64,000 nt of DNA from Palaemon carinicauda. Lineage: Eukaryota; Arthropoda; Malacostraca; Decapoda; Palaemonidae. Of the stretch, positions 1-11,719 are shown in pieces; the stretch's first letter is position 1; each line of letters opens with the position of its first letter. The notes below the pieces were generated by a model that had not been told where the DNA came from, ran no database searches, and saw only the letters and a program-made list of their open reading frames with translations. The DNA is taken from the NCBI RefSeq assembly GCF_036898095.1, contig NC_090751.1, positions 83,123,518-83,187,517 on the forward strand. The letters run 5' to 3'. A program made the position numbers and the translations under genes.

Positions 1-1900
1 GATGATAAACCTAAACAACAGGCTTCATGAATGTGCCCAAACATTAAATGACAGAATACTTCCGGCAAGACTCAGTGGTGATGCTATTGCACAGGAGCTC
101 AAATACCATTTTGTATGTTTGACGATAGAGAGGGGACATACCTAAAAGCCACCAAGAGACTGGAACAGGAACGTGCACCCGAAAAGGATGTACACCCACA
201 GGCATTCTCAGAGCTAGTCACATATCTAGTGGTCACCACAAGATCTGTAAAGTCCTGCCATCTTCCAACTTACTGACATAGTTCACCTGAATGCCCAGCA
301 CCCAGAACCGCTGGGTGTTGATGCAACTCCTATCAAACCCATAAGACTTACGGAAAATCTGTTATCAGAAATAGCTGAGTTGGAAGCTCACAAGCAGGAA
401 TGAGCAGTCTTGTCACAAGTGTCTGACTATTATAGGGAAGCTACTATCTTTGGCAAAGAAGCTAATATCTTGTGAAGGCATATTCTGGACCACAAATCCA
501 CATTTAATGGAACCTTCCATGAGGGATGTATCAAGCAAGCTATTCCAACTACTCTTCTTCAGTTTGTGATCATGCTTGAACACAGAATAGACATCAAATC
601 TCAACTGAGGTTTGGTGCATCAGACAGATTTAGCAATTGCTCAGTTGCTTCAGTACAACTGCTATACTGTACATACAAGGTACAAAGAAAGAGCAACAAC
701 TTACAGACACTCCAAAGATAGAAAAACCTCATTCCCTTTTTACATGGGACTATCTGTCTAGCACAAAAACTAGAAAAAGAAAGAACTGCAAGAAATCCCA
801 CCTCACTACCATTCCTTAGAGCCAAGTTACAAACACCGAGGCAGAGCCAAAAGCCAACACCATCATCATTGATTGTGCACTATTAGTGAACAGTCTGCTC
901 CATACTCTACCAAATAAAAGACAACAGCCAACTAGTCTGAAATATGAAACTAGATTAAAGTAAAACACTTGGTGAGACGCAGGGTGGCATGGGAGGGCAA
1001 AATTCCCTCCAACTGATGAAACTTCCTCAGAAAAAATAACTACGAAGTTGAGCTTTTCAAATTTTTCGCTAATAATATTGCAAGAGTGGCAACACCAAAT
1101 GTAGTCATTGTAACCAAGGAACATGATGCTATCAAAAACCATACTATCAATGTGGCACCTTGCTGTCATAAAGAACCTGACAAGCAAATCTTTGTGCATG
1201 TCATGGATGCAAAAGAAGCAGGCAGCAAAGTCATTATTGTCAAAGTTGGCAACAGATATTTTTTGTCACTGGAGTCATTGTTCTGCAAGCACTTCAGAAG
1301 CTAGGTCTGCATCAGATGTGGGTTGCTTTTGGCCAAGGACAAAACCTATGGTGGGCTTCTTTACATGACCTATGTTGTGTTCTTGCAGAAGAGAGTGAAG
1401 GGATGCTCTTCTTCCATGCCTTAGCTGGTTGTGATGTAGTTTTAGCATTACGTGGCAAAGGGAAGAAATCTGGGATATTTGTGATGAGGCTTCTAATGTC
1501 TTCAGAAAACTCAGACAATACCCACAAATAGTGGATGATGAAGACTTACAGAAGTTCATGGTCATAATGTATGACAGATCCCTTACAGCTGAAGGTGTTG
1601 ATAATTCAAAGTTGGATATATTTGCTCGGAAGCTGAGGCAATATGAACCCATACCTCCAACCCGAGCAAGCTGAAGGAAAATATGATGCATGCTGTATCT
1701 AGAGTCACTCAACAGTAGGTCAACCAGAAACACAGACTCCTGCCAATTGGGGATGGACCAAGAAAGGATATCTGTAGCAGATCATTTAGGAAGAGCTGCT
1801 CAAGTGTGGATACAAGTGGGAATGCAGTGGCCGATGCAAATGCTACTGCTCTAGTCTGACCTGTACAGCAGTGTTCAGCTGCAGATTCAAGATTTAGAAG
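1..1900 (+). pseudogene. Degenerate copy of a transposon-derived metazoan gene with a C-terminal CXC-like cysteine cluster
   Basis: Broken plus-strand reading frames follow one another in the order of a protein I recognise only as a widely dispersed, unnamed metazoan repeat-encoded ORF. Around 1165-1260 is an HKEPDKQIFVHVMDAKEAG-like segment. Around 1305-1470 come the MWVAFGQGQNLWW, HDLCCVL and FFHALAGCD segments, followed by GKGKK. Around 1535-1640 is VIMYDRSLTAEGVD. At about 1799-1870 a tesmin/CXC-like cysteine cluster (KCGYKWECSGRCKCYC) follows an NWGWTKKG motif. Earlier frames (320-680) fit the N-terminal half. Many stops and frameshifts split the gene, and its 5' end probably lies outside the window. 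It is non-functional as read. The biochemical role of the family is unknown to me. Confidence 0.7.
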
Positions 1901-1904
1901 CGCT

Positions 1905-2567
1905 GTAGAATATTAATCCAAGCAGCAAGACCATATGTGACAGATAAGTAAAGGCCTAATTCCTACATGTACATCCAATAACATATTAGACTAATGGTGA
2001 CTATGATATTTGGAATTTTTTACCCTAATTATGAATCTGGGACTGATATTATGGTACAAGTTAGATAAAGAGTAGGTACATAGGGAAAAATTTGGATTCA
2101 ATATAGTGAAAAATGTGAGTTAACATCATTCAAATAGAACACAGCTTTGCAATTTTATTGTGAAATGCAATATTTCCGTATGTTTAATGGCATCCATCGT
2201 GAAAATTTACCAACCTCTTGGATCTTTAGATGTCTTAAAGTGTTTTATCAAATGAGCAATTCTCAAGGAGTATGTGTGCCAGTTTTGATAGTGTATTTTT
2301 CTGGAAATAAGATATTACACTTATCTGCTTAACTAAGTGGGAATTTGTCTGTTTATCCAAATTTACAAAAAAAGAAGAAAAAAATAGATTCAGTTACCTA
2401 CCTGTAAACCTTAACCTTTTTAGTACTGAATATCTAAGCAAACCTACTGATGGAATAGAAGGTAATTTCACAGCATATTCACTGAATTGTTCAGAGGTAT
2501 ATTCTTTCCAAAGACTTACCAGCTTCTTGTACCACACAAGGTTAGCTTAACAATTATTGTTCTTGGG
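1905..2567. other. Non-coding stretch between pseudogene and DIRS-A
   Basis: AT-rich sequence without a recognisable gene, tRNA or repeat. The longest frame, about 60 codons at 2147-2332, has no recognisable motif. Confidence 0.5.
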
Positions 2568-2917
2568 CTCAAGCCATGTCGTCCGGATGGAAGGTTCCTT
2601 CAGTAGCTTCCTAGGGTATATTTAAATACAGTGGATATTCCCAGAGAATTAAACTAAAGGTTATCACAGAATTCTAACTTCTGGTGTGAGTACCCTAAAG
2701 GTTTCCCTCTAGGATATCGTATATCAACAGGGGACGCATGTATTAACACGCCACATAGCTATCTGCACCCCATATAGAGTTAACACTTCGATATGGAAAG
2801 GTGGCTGAGTAACTGAGGAGCCGTTCCAAAGTTACTCTCATCCGTGGCTACTTTTGGTACTCGAGACGTAAACAAACGGGCGCCATTGCTAAATGACGTC
2901 ACGTCCGTCTTCATCCT
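2568..2917 (+). repeat. DIRS-A left inverted terminal repeat
   Basis: The sequence from CTCAAGCCATGTCG through the CGTCCGTCTTCATCC segment is repeated in reverse complement at 10536-10880 with scattered mismatches; for example CTTCTGGTGTGAG pairs with CTTTTGGTGCGAG. The outer edge is set by identity with the left half of the internal complementary region. Confidence 0.88.
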
Positions 2918-2987
2918 TTCGCCTGTAGCTCCTACGCTTAGTCGGATTCTTATCCAAGTGTCTTACTTATCTACTTACATCGCCGTT

Positions 2988-3041
2988 ATGTCTCAATCTT
3001 CAGCCCCGCCCTCTTCTGGAAAGTTGAGTACCAGATACTAG
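2988..3041 (+). CDS. Short leader ORF of DIRS-A
   Basis: A 17-codon ORF just inside the left ITR, ending in SSGKLSTRY. DIRS-B has a short ORF at the same structural position (22081-22152) that shares the S-x-K-L-S-T-[RK] run and the nucleotide string AAGTTRAGTACCA. It may be a leader peptide or uORF, or the shared string may mark an RNA signal. It is conserved between two families but of unknown function. Confidence 0.4.
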   Translation: MSQSSAPPSSGKLSTRY

Positions 3042-5294
3042 TATTGTTTAAATAAGCTCTGGCCGTAAAGTAACTTCTACTTTTCGTAATATTTGGTGTT
3101 TTGTGGCGGAGCTGTGCCAAAACCGGACGCGCCATTTACGGCGCCACTGTTCATGTTGCATACTTTAATTAGTTAGCCAGAACAGCATTCTCCAGTCCTT
3201 TAACTAATTAATATTATTAGTTATTTAGTCTTCATAGCTAGGAAGTAATTATATAGTGTGTTAGCGCTCGTTAGGCAACGGTCATTGGCCGACCCCATAC
3301 TAGTTTGCTAGCCTAGCCCCTAGGCTGGACAGCCTAGTGCTCATATTACTGCATAATATAATAGTGTTCCTAAGTTAAGTTATGAAGATTTAGGCAATTT
3401 TAAACATACTAGTTACTGTGATGTAAGTGTTTTCGCCTTCGGGGACCATACAAGGGACTGTGTTGGTTCGTGTACCACACTCTCCTAACCCAATGTAGGA
3501 ACCCTTGTATGCTTCCTATTCCCCTTACCTACGGGTAATTCCCTCTGGGTAGCCTTGCTTCTCCCTTATTCTATATTGGGGAGAATCTTGACTTAACCCA
3601 GAGTATTATCGCTTTCTCAGCCTACCCTAAGGGAATGAACCCCCCTTAGGGTCGTGCTTGAGACCTTAGGAAGGGCTCTGCCCTTCTCCAGGTTGCACTT
3701 GGTTAGGTTACTCCTTCCTCCCTGCAACTAGCGATGTGTCTTTCCAGGCCTCCCTAGCCTAGGAGAATGGTTCTCCTAATCTAGGTTAGGTTCTGGGGGT
3801 GAGATTCTGTTTTATTATAGTTCAGGACAGTACATCAGTGCTGTACCTGATATTAGCTACCTATCCTAGGTTAGGAAGCGTTCTCCCTTGCCTTGGTGGC
3901 CTCTCTCATACAGTCTCTCCCCATCTTAGAAAGACCCCTACTCCCCTACCCCACTCTATCCCTTTGTGTATGCCGGCCTACACACCCCTGTCAGCTGTCC
4001 TACAACTCCTCCCTTGGGTGGAGTGGTAGGGCTAGCCTTGTTCTTCTGCTGAGCTGGCCGCTCTGGTACACTTCCCCTTCATAGTGTTCTATGGGGGTGG
4101 TTGCTGGCGGCGGTCCTGCCGGGGGAGGATTTCCCCTCTTTGAGTGCTCTCTGTCCCTCCCTTGGGTTACCTTAGGCTCCCAGCCGCCTGCCGGCCCACT
4201 GCCGCCGGATGATAGGTGTATCTACTCCTATCATGAGTGTACTCCCTCCGGAGGGAGTATAGGACATTACCCCTCCCTTCCCTCCTTACCTTTCTCTCTC
4301 TCTCTATTATGGTGCCGGTCCCTTGCCGCCTCTACTACCGGCGACAGCTGCCACTACCTCAGGTGACCTCTATTCATAAGACCCCCCCCCCAAGGCGTCA
4401 GCCTGCCGCCTGCCGGAGGCTGCCACCTCCCGCCGACATACCGCCGACGTCCTCCCTCATACATTTCCCCAGGATTACCTGGCGACAGCCGGCCGACTGC
4501 CGGAGGCTGCCGCCCCCTTTCCTGCCGGGATCCCAGGTGTACGCCCTACATATTATATCTTATGAGTTGAACTAAGGTTCACCATGCCGTCAGCCGCCGG
4601 CTGCCGGAGCCCGCCGCCCTGCCGGTGACCCGCTGCTGTGCCGGCGGTCGCCTCTGTGGTGTTTTCCATCTTGGTTGTCCAGTGTGTCCTCTTTGATGTT
4701 TTTTCACCTTGCAGGACCGGTCTCCGGCGTGCCGGCGCCACCTAATGAGGCGCCAATGGACATGCACCCCTTCTACGGATGCCGGCACCACGCCGGCAGT
4801 CAATCTGATGCAGCCAGATAGCCTGCCACCTCCATATAGGTATCATTATACCATCTGATATAGTGGCTATGCTGTATGGTTGCACAGTACAACATTTCCA
4901 GCATACTCTGTGCATCTCAGTGCAGTCTCTTGCCGGAACCTACATATCATTAAGTGGTTTATCCTATTTTCCCCTCTCCCCCACTAGGCTCTGAGCGATC
5001 TCAGATCCTTTTATACTCTCTGGACAATTCCTATGATAAGGAAGCCTAGCTTGGCTCATCCAAACAGATTCTCCCTCCTTTAGAACCCTCGGGTCCTAAG
5101 GAATTGTCTACAGAAAAGGTTACGGTAACCGGCTGGACGAGATTCACAAGTATGTGTCTATCTACTTTCTTTCCCGCTCATCTATCCTGAGCATATAAAT
5201 TATATGCTAATATTATAGGTTAAGTTATTCTTAAGCCTAGAGTAAGTAAGTTGTATTATGCCTTCCATCTACTCATGATCTCCTTCTTTTACAG
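3042..5294 (+). other. DIRS-A 5' leader
   Basis: A long leader without a convincing gene. The part at 4090-4800 is rich in GCC/CCG, and CTGCCGGAGGCTGCC occurs twice (near 4413 and 4497). It ends in a pyrimidine tract plus ACAG at 5281-5294, directly before gag. That looks like a 3' splice site and could mean the leader is spliced out. Confidence 0.45.
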
Positions 5295-7228
5295 GAGGAG
5301 TATATGAAGTGTGAGAGCTCCTCCTGCGGAGTTAAACGCCCGGACTTCTACGGGCACAAGGCGTGCCGGACCCACGCCCCTTGTGCCAAGAAAGGCGACC
5401 TGAAATACTGGGATCCACAGAACTGTCCGATCTGCAAAGGTCTCCTGGAAAAGGCGTTTAAGACTCCTCTTACCACCGAGGAACGGGACAACGCTAGAGA
5501 GAAACTGCGCAGATGGGTGCGCGGTTTCCAGAAGAACGCTTCTGGACCTTATCTTCCAAATGAAGACATGAGGGCCCTGTTTTTCCCAAAAGCTTCTAAG
5601 GACGCTGTGATCCCTCAAGATCAAATCCCAACCGTCCAGTTGGTGATTACACCCGACATTGTAATGGAACAGTCTCTACGCACGTGCCACCTTGACTCCG
5701 AAGAGGTGGAACGTATGTCGGAGATCTCCGAAGGAACGGAGAAAACCCTCATGGGCGAGGAACTCGACTATGAGGAGGACCGTGTGGAGTACCACGACTC
5801 AGAGAACGAGGCCGATCCAACTCCCACGGTAACCCCAGTGGTACCCGAGGAACCCGTTCCCTCGACTTCCGCCGCCCCGGATCCACTCCCAGCGGCCACT
5901 CAAGAGGTCTTCAAGATGCTAGAAGCCCTCATGGAAAAGAAACTAAGAAAGTCTCAGGAGCAGTTCCGAACTACTCTCATCGGCTTCAAGCAACCGAAAA
6001 GGATTTCGGTTAAGGACCTCCCTTCATGCTCGGAATCTAACCTTTGGAGATACGCTGAGCACATGCCAATTACAACAGGCAAAATTTTCATTAGTGAAAA
6101 GAAGTAGAGTTCTTCCCGAACTTCGAAGCTTATCCGGACTGTTACGTCCGACTCTGTTCCAAACCAGCCTCAAAAGAAGAGACCGAACCTAAAGAAGTGA
6201 TCGTGTTCGATCTCGCAAAGGCCCAAGCTATACTGGCTCATGCAGTGAAGAGTCGGGGTTTCACCAACTCCAAGATGCCAGCACTGAGCAAAAAGCATCC
6301 AACCTTTGTTGCTCCAGCTACTGCTACCTTCCCCTTCGTTGAAAAGGCCTTCCAAGCGGTCATGAAGGCTGTGGAGGAAGGGAAACCTTGCCCTGCACTG
6401 GAGGAGTGCAGACCCTTCTCTCTCACTCTTCCCCCCGATGGCAGGTACTGGAAAGACATCCAGCTTACCTTTACGGTTGGGAAACTCGAACCTGATGTAG
6501 CCGGTCGTCAGTTCAACGAGGACCTCCCACGACTGAATGACCATCTCCTTCGTCGGGAACAAGATACTGAGGAGACACTCGCTGCTTCGCTGTCACATCA
6601 GGTACAGTTAGAAGTCATGGCCGGGGACACCAGGGTCCCAGACTTTTACATGGTCCTTGCAAAGTCACACCTTGCTACTGTGACCAAGCATCTATACAGC
6701 TTCGCTAGGGCTCGCAGAGCCTGTAGAGAATTCGTGTTCGCCAATGCAACGGTGAAACCCGAACCCCGGAGACCGATTTCCTCCATCATCTGGGGCAAAC
6801 ATCTCTTCCCTTCTACATTGGTGAAAGAGATAGTGGACAAAGCCGCCACGGAGAATCGGAACCTTCTCCACAAGTGGGGCATGTCTCGAAAGAGGATGTC
6901 CTCTCAGGACAAAGGCCCTCAACCTAAGAGGAAATCCTTGAAGCCTAAGCCCCAGCAACGTCAACCAAGACGTCAGTTTCTGGCTCCCGCTACTCCCCAA
7001 GTGGTTGCACAACCACAGCAGACCTTTCAACTGGTCCCCCAACCGGTGGTGTCACAGTCACCGGTCTTCACCCCTGCCTATGAGCAGCGTTCCACTACCT
7101 TTCGTCCCAGAGGTAGAGGCTCCGGCAGAGGCTCCGGCAGAGATTCTTCTCGCCGTCCCTCCAGAGGCAGAGGAGGAGAGGGAGCTAGCGACCGAGGTGG
7201 CAAACCCTCGGGAAACCAGAAGCAATGA
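5295..7228 (+). pseudogene. DIRS-A gag-like ORF, one frameshift
   Basis: The ATG at 5304 starts a protein whose N-terminus carries a Cys/His module: C3, C8, H18, C21, H24, C27, C41, C44. An acidic linker follows. The frame ends at 6107, but homology to DIRS-B gag resumes in another frame from about 6100 to 7228, so one indel near 6095-6110 breaks the gene. The C-terminus is Gly/Arg-rich (GRGSGRGSGR), as expected for nucleic-acid binding. In the family, gag coats the RNA and forms the particle. The segment matching the intron-flanking residues of DIRS-B is continuous here, so this copy has no intron. Confidence 0.82.
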
Positions 7229-8680
7229 AGTGCTTCCGGTGGGAGGAAGACTCCGCCAATTCCAGGATCGTTGGACCTTTGATCCTTGGACTCACAGCAT
7301 CATCAGGAAAGGACTGGGCTGGAGCTGGACTCAACCACCCCCATCCTTCCAGCAATTCTTCCAACAGTCAACCCCCCTCCTGGAAGAATATGTCCTGGAA
7401 CTCTTGAACAAGAAGGTGATCAAGAGGGTAAAGTCAACCAGGTTCTAAGGGAGACTCTTTTATGTTCCCAAGAAAGACTCGGATAAACTCAGAGTCATTC
7501 TAGACTTGTCCCCTCTCAACAAGTTCATTGCGAACAACAAATACAAGATGCTGACTCTGCAACAAATAAGGGCCCTTCTGCCTCACAGGGCCTACACGGT
7601 CTCCATAGACCTGGCGGATGCCTACTGGCACATTCCAATGAATCACCACGCTTCCTCCTACCTAGGATTTCGACTCCAAAGGAAAAGTTACGCCTTCAAG
7701 CCATGTCCTTCGGGCTCAACGTGGCTCCACGAATCTTCACCAAGCTGGCAGACGCAATCGTCCAACAGCTACGTCTTCAGGGCGTCCAAGTGATGGCCTA
7801 CCTAGACGACTGGCTAGTCTGGTCGACATCGCCCGAAGATTGTCTGAGAGCCTGCAACAAAGTCACCCTCTTCAACACCCGCCTCCATCGATCAACATCC
7901 ACATGTACCATTCACTGGAGGGTTGGGGAGGTCACTCCCACCAACAGCAGGTTCAAGGAACATGGTCTCCCCTATTCAAGACGTTTTCACATCAACATCT
8001 TGGAGGCCATGGCGGTTCTTCTCACCCTGGAGAAACTCTCCCCACCTCCCTCGATCCACATCCGTCCGACTCTGGGCAACTCGTTGGTAGTCAGATGTCT
8101 CAATCGTCAGGGCTCGAGATCGCCTCAGATAAATCAGGTGCTTCTACCTATCTTCCGTTTGGCAGACAGGAAGAAATGGCACCTGTCTGCAGTTCACCTA
8201 CAAGGATTCCGCAACGTGACAGCGGACACTCTATCAAGGACAAGCCCAATAGAGTCGGAATGGTCTCTAGACGCAAGATCATTCTCCTTCATCTCTCGCC
8301 AAGTCTCGGAACTTCAGATCAATATCTTCGCGACAAGCGACAACAATCAACTTCCTCGATATGTGGCCCCGTAAGAGGACCCTAAGGCAGAACCGGCGGA
8401 CGCCATGTCCCTGGTTTGGGACAGATGGTCCAAGATCTACCTGATCCCTCCACCCAACCTTCTGCTGAAAGTCCTATCCAAACTGAGAACCTTCAAAGGG
8501 ACAGCGGCCCTAGTGGCTCCCAAGTGGCCCCGGAGCAATTGGTATCCCCTGGTCCTGGAGCTGCAGCCCACGCTGATCCCCGTACCGGGCCCAGTCCTCT
8601 CTCAACAAGTACAGAAGTCGACTGTCTTCGCTTCATCACTGAAAGTCAAGGACCTTCATCTCATGATTTTCTCTCCTTAG
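7229..8680 (+). pseudogene. DIRS-A reverse transcriptase/RNase H/methyltransferase-like remnant
   Basis: The RT starts near GGRLRQFQDRW (frame open from 7005). It contains PKKDSDKLRVILDLS, the motif A region SIDLADAYWHIP, MSFGLNVAPRIF and the catalytic YLDDW at 7799-7813. RNase H remnants (NILEAMAVLLTL, DTLSR) follow, then a methyltransferase-like stretch (IPPPNLLLKVL, VAPKWPRSNWYPL). Damage: TAA at 7446-7448, a frameshift near 7700, loss of the thumb/connection region near 7860-7900 compared with DIRS-B, a further frameshift near 7975, and TAA at 8372-8374. The enzyme cannot be made from this copy. Confidence 0.85.
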
Positions 8681-9588
8681 CCGTAAAGAAAAGGTTTGGG
8701 ATCTCGAAGAAAAGCTTAGACTTCCTCGAGGAGTACAAAACAGAGTCTACCAGAAGGCAGTACGAATCTTCCCGGAAAAAGTGGGTCTCCTTCGTCAAGG
8801 CGAAAAATCCTACGGGGATCACCATTGATTTTTGCATGTCCTTCTTCATTCACCTTCATGGACAAAGCTTAGCGGCCAACACGATTTCCACTTGTAAATC
8901 GGCCTTGACTAGACCACTCCTATAGACCTTCCAGATTGATCTGTCCAGTGACATCTTCGATAAACTGCCAAAGGCATGCGCTAGACTACGCCCAGCACCT
9001 CCACCAAAACCTATCTCCTGGTCCCTGGATAAGGTGCTCCATTTTGCTTCTAGCCTGGACAACGATTCGTGCCCTCTGAAAGACCTGACTCAAAAAGTTA
9101 TCTTCCTTTTTGCTCTCCCCTCGGGAGCCCGAGTCAGTGAAATAGTGGCATTATCAAGAGAAGAGGGTCATATCCAATTCACCGATACGGGGGATCTTAC
9201 CCTCTTCCCCGACCCAACGTTTCTCGCAAAGAATGAACTACCCACTGCCCAGTGGAGAGTCTTAAGGTCTATCTTCAAAGAACTTCAGACTTCGGTGGAG
9301 GACAACTCTTCAAAGGAGAAACCTCGGGTAGCGACCTGTCACTGAAACAACTAAGAGCAAAAATCACCTACTTCATTCGCAGAGCGGATCCTGACAGTAC
9401 ACCCGCAGGTCACGATCCTAGGAAAGTCGCCTCTTCTCTGAACTTTTTCAGAATATGGATTTCGAAAGCCTCAAGAGCTTTACAGGCTGGAAATTATCGC
9501 GCGTGTTCTTCAAGCACTATGCAAAACAGGTGCACGAAGTGAAACATCTCGTGGTAGCTGCAGGTAGTGTAATGAAACCTGCTGCTTA
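8416..9588 (+). pseudogene. DIRS-A tyrosine recombinase remnant
   Basis: Integrase-like N-terminal part (TRRQYESSRKKWVSF, AANTISTCKSAL), then a catalytic part with the first Arg in SGARVSE, the His/Arg pair in HDPR and the Tyr in FFKHY. Stops and shifts: TAG at 8923-8925 and a frameshift near 9310. Another follows near 9455, after which the final segment ends at TAA 9586-9588. The N-terminal frame overlaps the RNase H/methyltransferase-like frame, as in DIRS-B. It is inactive as read. Confidence 0.85.
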
Positions 9589-10361
9589 AATCTGCATAGA
9601 ACAGAGAGTTATTTGGGACTCTAACTCTACGGGTGCCTGTGTTGACCCTATCGTGATACATAGTGATTTAATGGACACTTAGTGTTTCTAATAGACTGTT
9701 CTTTATCAAGGTGAAATGTCATAGAAATTTTACACGTGTGCCATATGCTCTCGAGCATGGAGTGTTTTTTTGGACTATAAAAGACTGGCGTTCCCCTGGG
9801 AACTTGTGTTTCTGAAAAGCGAAATTCCCTTTTCAGACTCAAGATCACCGTCTTTAATATTCTATGTACATTATTCATTATTATTGTAAATAAATTCTAT
9901 AATCATTATTGTAATTACTTCTATAATGACTTGCAATCTTAGAAATAAAATGTCTATTTTATTTCCCATGTGCGTCTCCTTTCGCTCCTATTCCTTATTA
10001 AGAAATATACGATTGTTATAGTTTCATTTACCCCTTTCCTGTCTGATCTAAAGAATAATATAAGTATTTATATTATATACTCACCTATGCCTTGATAATA
10101 TTCCTACTCGAATATTAACCTTTGATCTGTCTCCGAGACCAGCATGAGTAGTTCTTCAATGATCACTTCGAGATATTCCTCTTGTCCACCAGGACTTCCC
10201 TGCCAGGGGGGCAGGAAGCCAGTTCATCATAGAATCTCTGGTAAGGACAATTACTAAAATTGTCAAAGTCTTTACGGTCTCCAGACCATAGGAATATTGC
10301 TCGAAGCCCTTGGCACTTGGATTAAGGGAAAAAATACACGATACATTAATTCTCTGGTACA
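9589..10361 (+). other. DIRS-A 3' non-coding segment with poly(A) signals
   Basis: No ORF of note. AATAAA occurs at 9889-9894 and 9944-9949, placed to end the element's transcript after the recombinase frame. Confidence 0.5.
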
Positions 10362-10457
10362 CTTCCATCAGGACGACATGGCTTGAGCTCAAAAAACGGA
10401 TTTTGAGCGAAGCGAAAATCTATTTTTGGGTGAGATAGCCATGTCGTCCTGATGGAC
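10362..10457 (+). repeat. DIRS-A internal complementary region (ICR)
   Basis: The first part (10362-10389) is the reverse complement of the outer left end (about 2568-2594). The second part (10390-10457) is the reverse complement of the outer right end (about 10866-10927). In DIRS biology this region templates completion of the ends and the joining of left and right termini in the circular intermediate. Confidence 0.88.
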
Positions 10458-10535
10458 CCTCCCGTCTATTCTAGTTCAGCCTTTCAGGCCCCTCCCTGAC
10501 CTACTGTATCACGGAGATTGGTAGGAGCTGAGCTC

Positions 10536-10927
10536 AGGATGAAGACGGACGTGACGTCATTTAGCAATGGCGCCCGTTTGTTTATGTCTCGAGTACCAAA
10601 AGTAGCCACGGATGAGAGTAACTTTGGAACGGCTCCTCAGTTACTCAGCCACCTTTCCATATCGAAGTGTTAACTCTATATGGGGTGCAGATAGCTATGT
10701 GGCGTGTTAATACATGCGTCCCCTGTTGATATACGATATCCTAGAGGGAAACCTTTAGGGTACTCGCACCAAAAGTTAGAATGCTGTGATAACCTTTAGT
10801 TTAATTCTCTGGGAATATCCACTGTAGTTAAATATACCCTAGGAAGCTACTGAAGGAACCTTCCATCAGGATGACATGGCTATCTCACCCAAAAATAGAT
10901 TTTTCGCTTCGCTCAAAATCCGTTTTT
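10536..10927 (+). repeat. DIRS-A right inverted terminal repeat with right-only extension
   Basis: Reverse complement of 2568-2917, then a 47-nt extension (10881-10927) found only at the right end and in the ICR. A longer right ITR is typical of DIRS1-group elements. The extension ends in CAAAATCCGTTTTT. Confidence 0.88.
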
Positions 10928-11332
10928 ACTATTAAATAGAGTATTTGGAGGACAATATACATATCTTTATTATTATATTTATATATTCATAACTTTTTTT
11001 ATATCCATACAGTAAACATATTTAGTATGAATTCCTAAATATATAATGACTTGATAATTATCAATACGTATTTAAAAAAAATTAGTTAGCAAATGGTACC
11101 AAAAAGTCATGAATTAGGTACCCCTGATGTCATTTGGCTGAAGAGAAAGTGATGCAGTAAAGGTTAAGTTTTGATGGAGTAATGAACACATCCACCTAAT
11201 TATATTATTTCTCTCTATCTCTATGATCCATAACTGTCAGGTACGCAATTCACAGTAGGTCACCGAACAAATTTTTTTTTCATTTCACAGAACAATGAGA
11301 AGATCAGAGAGAGAGAGAGATTCATCCATTAG

Positions 11333-11380
<48 letters not shown>

Positions 11381-11700
11381 TTCACCCATTAGGGCCCCCT
11401 ACCTGACTCATTCCAGAAAAAGTGGCAAGGAGAAGAATGGGGGACACAAGTATGGAGGCATTATGGTATTGGGCAACGGGGCACCAGCACTAGGCAGAAA
11501 AAAGGAAGTGACTAATTCTGAATGATTATATACTACATTTCTAGGACAGTTTGCTCCCCCATTTTGCTGATACCGATCTAGTTCCAGCCCTACTTTCCAG
11601 GATAGCGGAAACCTCTGACCACGTTAGTAGAAGTGGAAGTAACGATATAAAGAATGAGCCAGCAGTTGTAAACAACCAGTCTTCAGACATCTGCAGTTAA
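10928..11700. other. AT-rich intergenic stretch
   Basis: No gene is recognisable. It contains the interrupted (GA)n tract at 11303-11380, described separately. Confidence 0.5.
11303..11398. repeat. Interrupted (GA)n microsatellite with duplicated tail
   Basis: Two GA tracts (about 11303-11320 and 11333-11379), each followed by TTCAYCCATTAGGG, so the tract plus its 3' flank has been duplicated. Confidence 0.85.
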
Positions 11701-11719
11701 TTCTTCCTTGAGGAAAAGT

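Larger units (their letters stand above)
2568..10927 (+). mobile_element. DIRS-A: decayed DIRS-like tyrosine-recombinase retrotransposon
   Basis: An 8.4-kb element bounded by inverted terminal repeats (about 2568-2917 and 10536-10927). It has gag, RT/RNase H and tyrosine recombinase frames on the plus strand and an internal complementary region at 10362-10457. This layout, without an integrase or direct LTRs, is diagnostic of the DIRS order, which integrates through a circular intermediate and a tyrosine recombinase. The coding frames carry several stops and frameshifts plus an internal RT deletion, and the two ITRs differ at several positions, so the copy is old and inactive. It lies downstream of the 3' end of the receptor gene. 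Confidence 0.9.

Noticed and set aside
4091..4803. Pro/Gly/Arg-rich frames of up to 112 codons on both strands
   Set aside because: They arise from GC-rich leader sequence of DIRS-A, with no motif or counterpart in DIRS-B.
2988..5294. An intron joining the KLST leader ORF in frame to gag of DIRS-A (and likewise in DIRS-B)
   Set aside because: The 3' side looks like an acceptor, but the only phase-compatible donor would start with TT; GT positions give the wrong frame.
10393..10927. A 535-bp fold-back element (MITE) at the right end of DIRS-A
   Set aside because: The inverted repeats at 10393 and 10927 are the ICR right half and the right ITR end, explained by DIRS structure.
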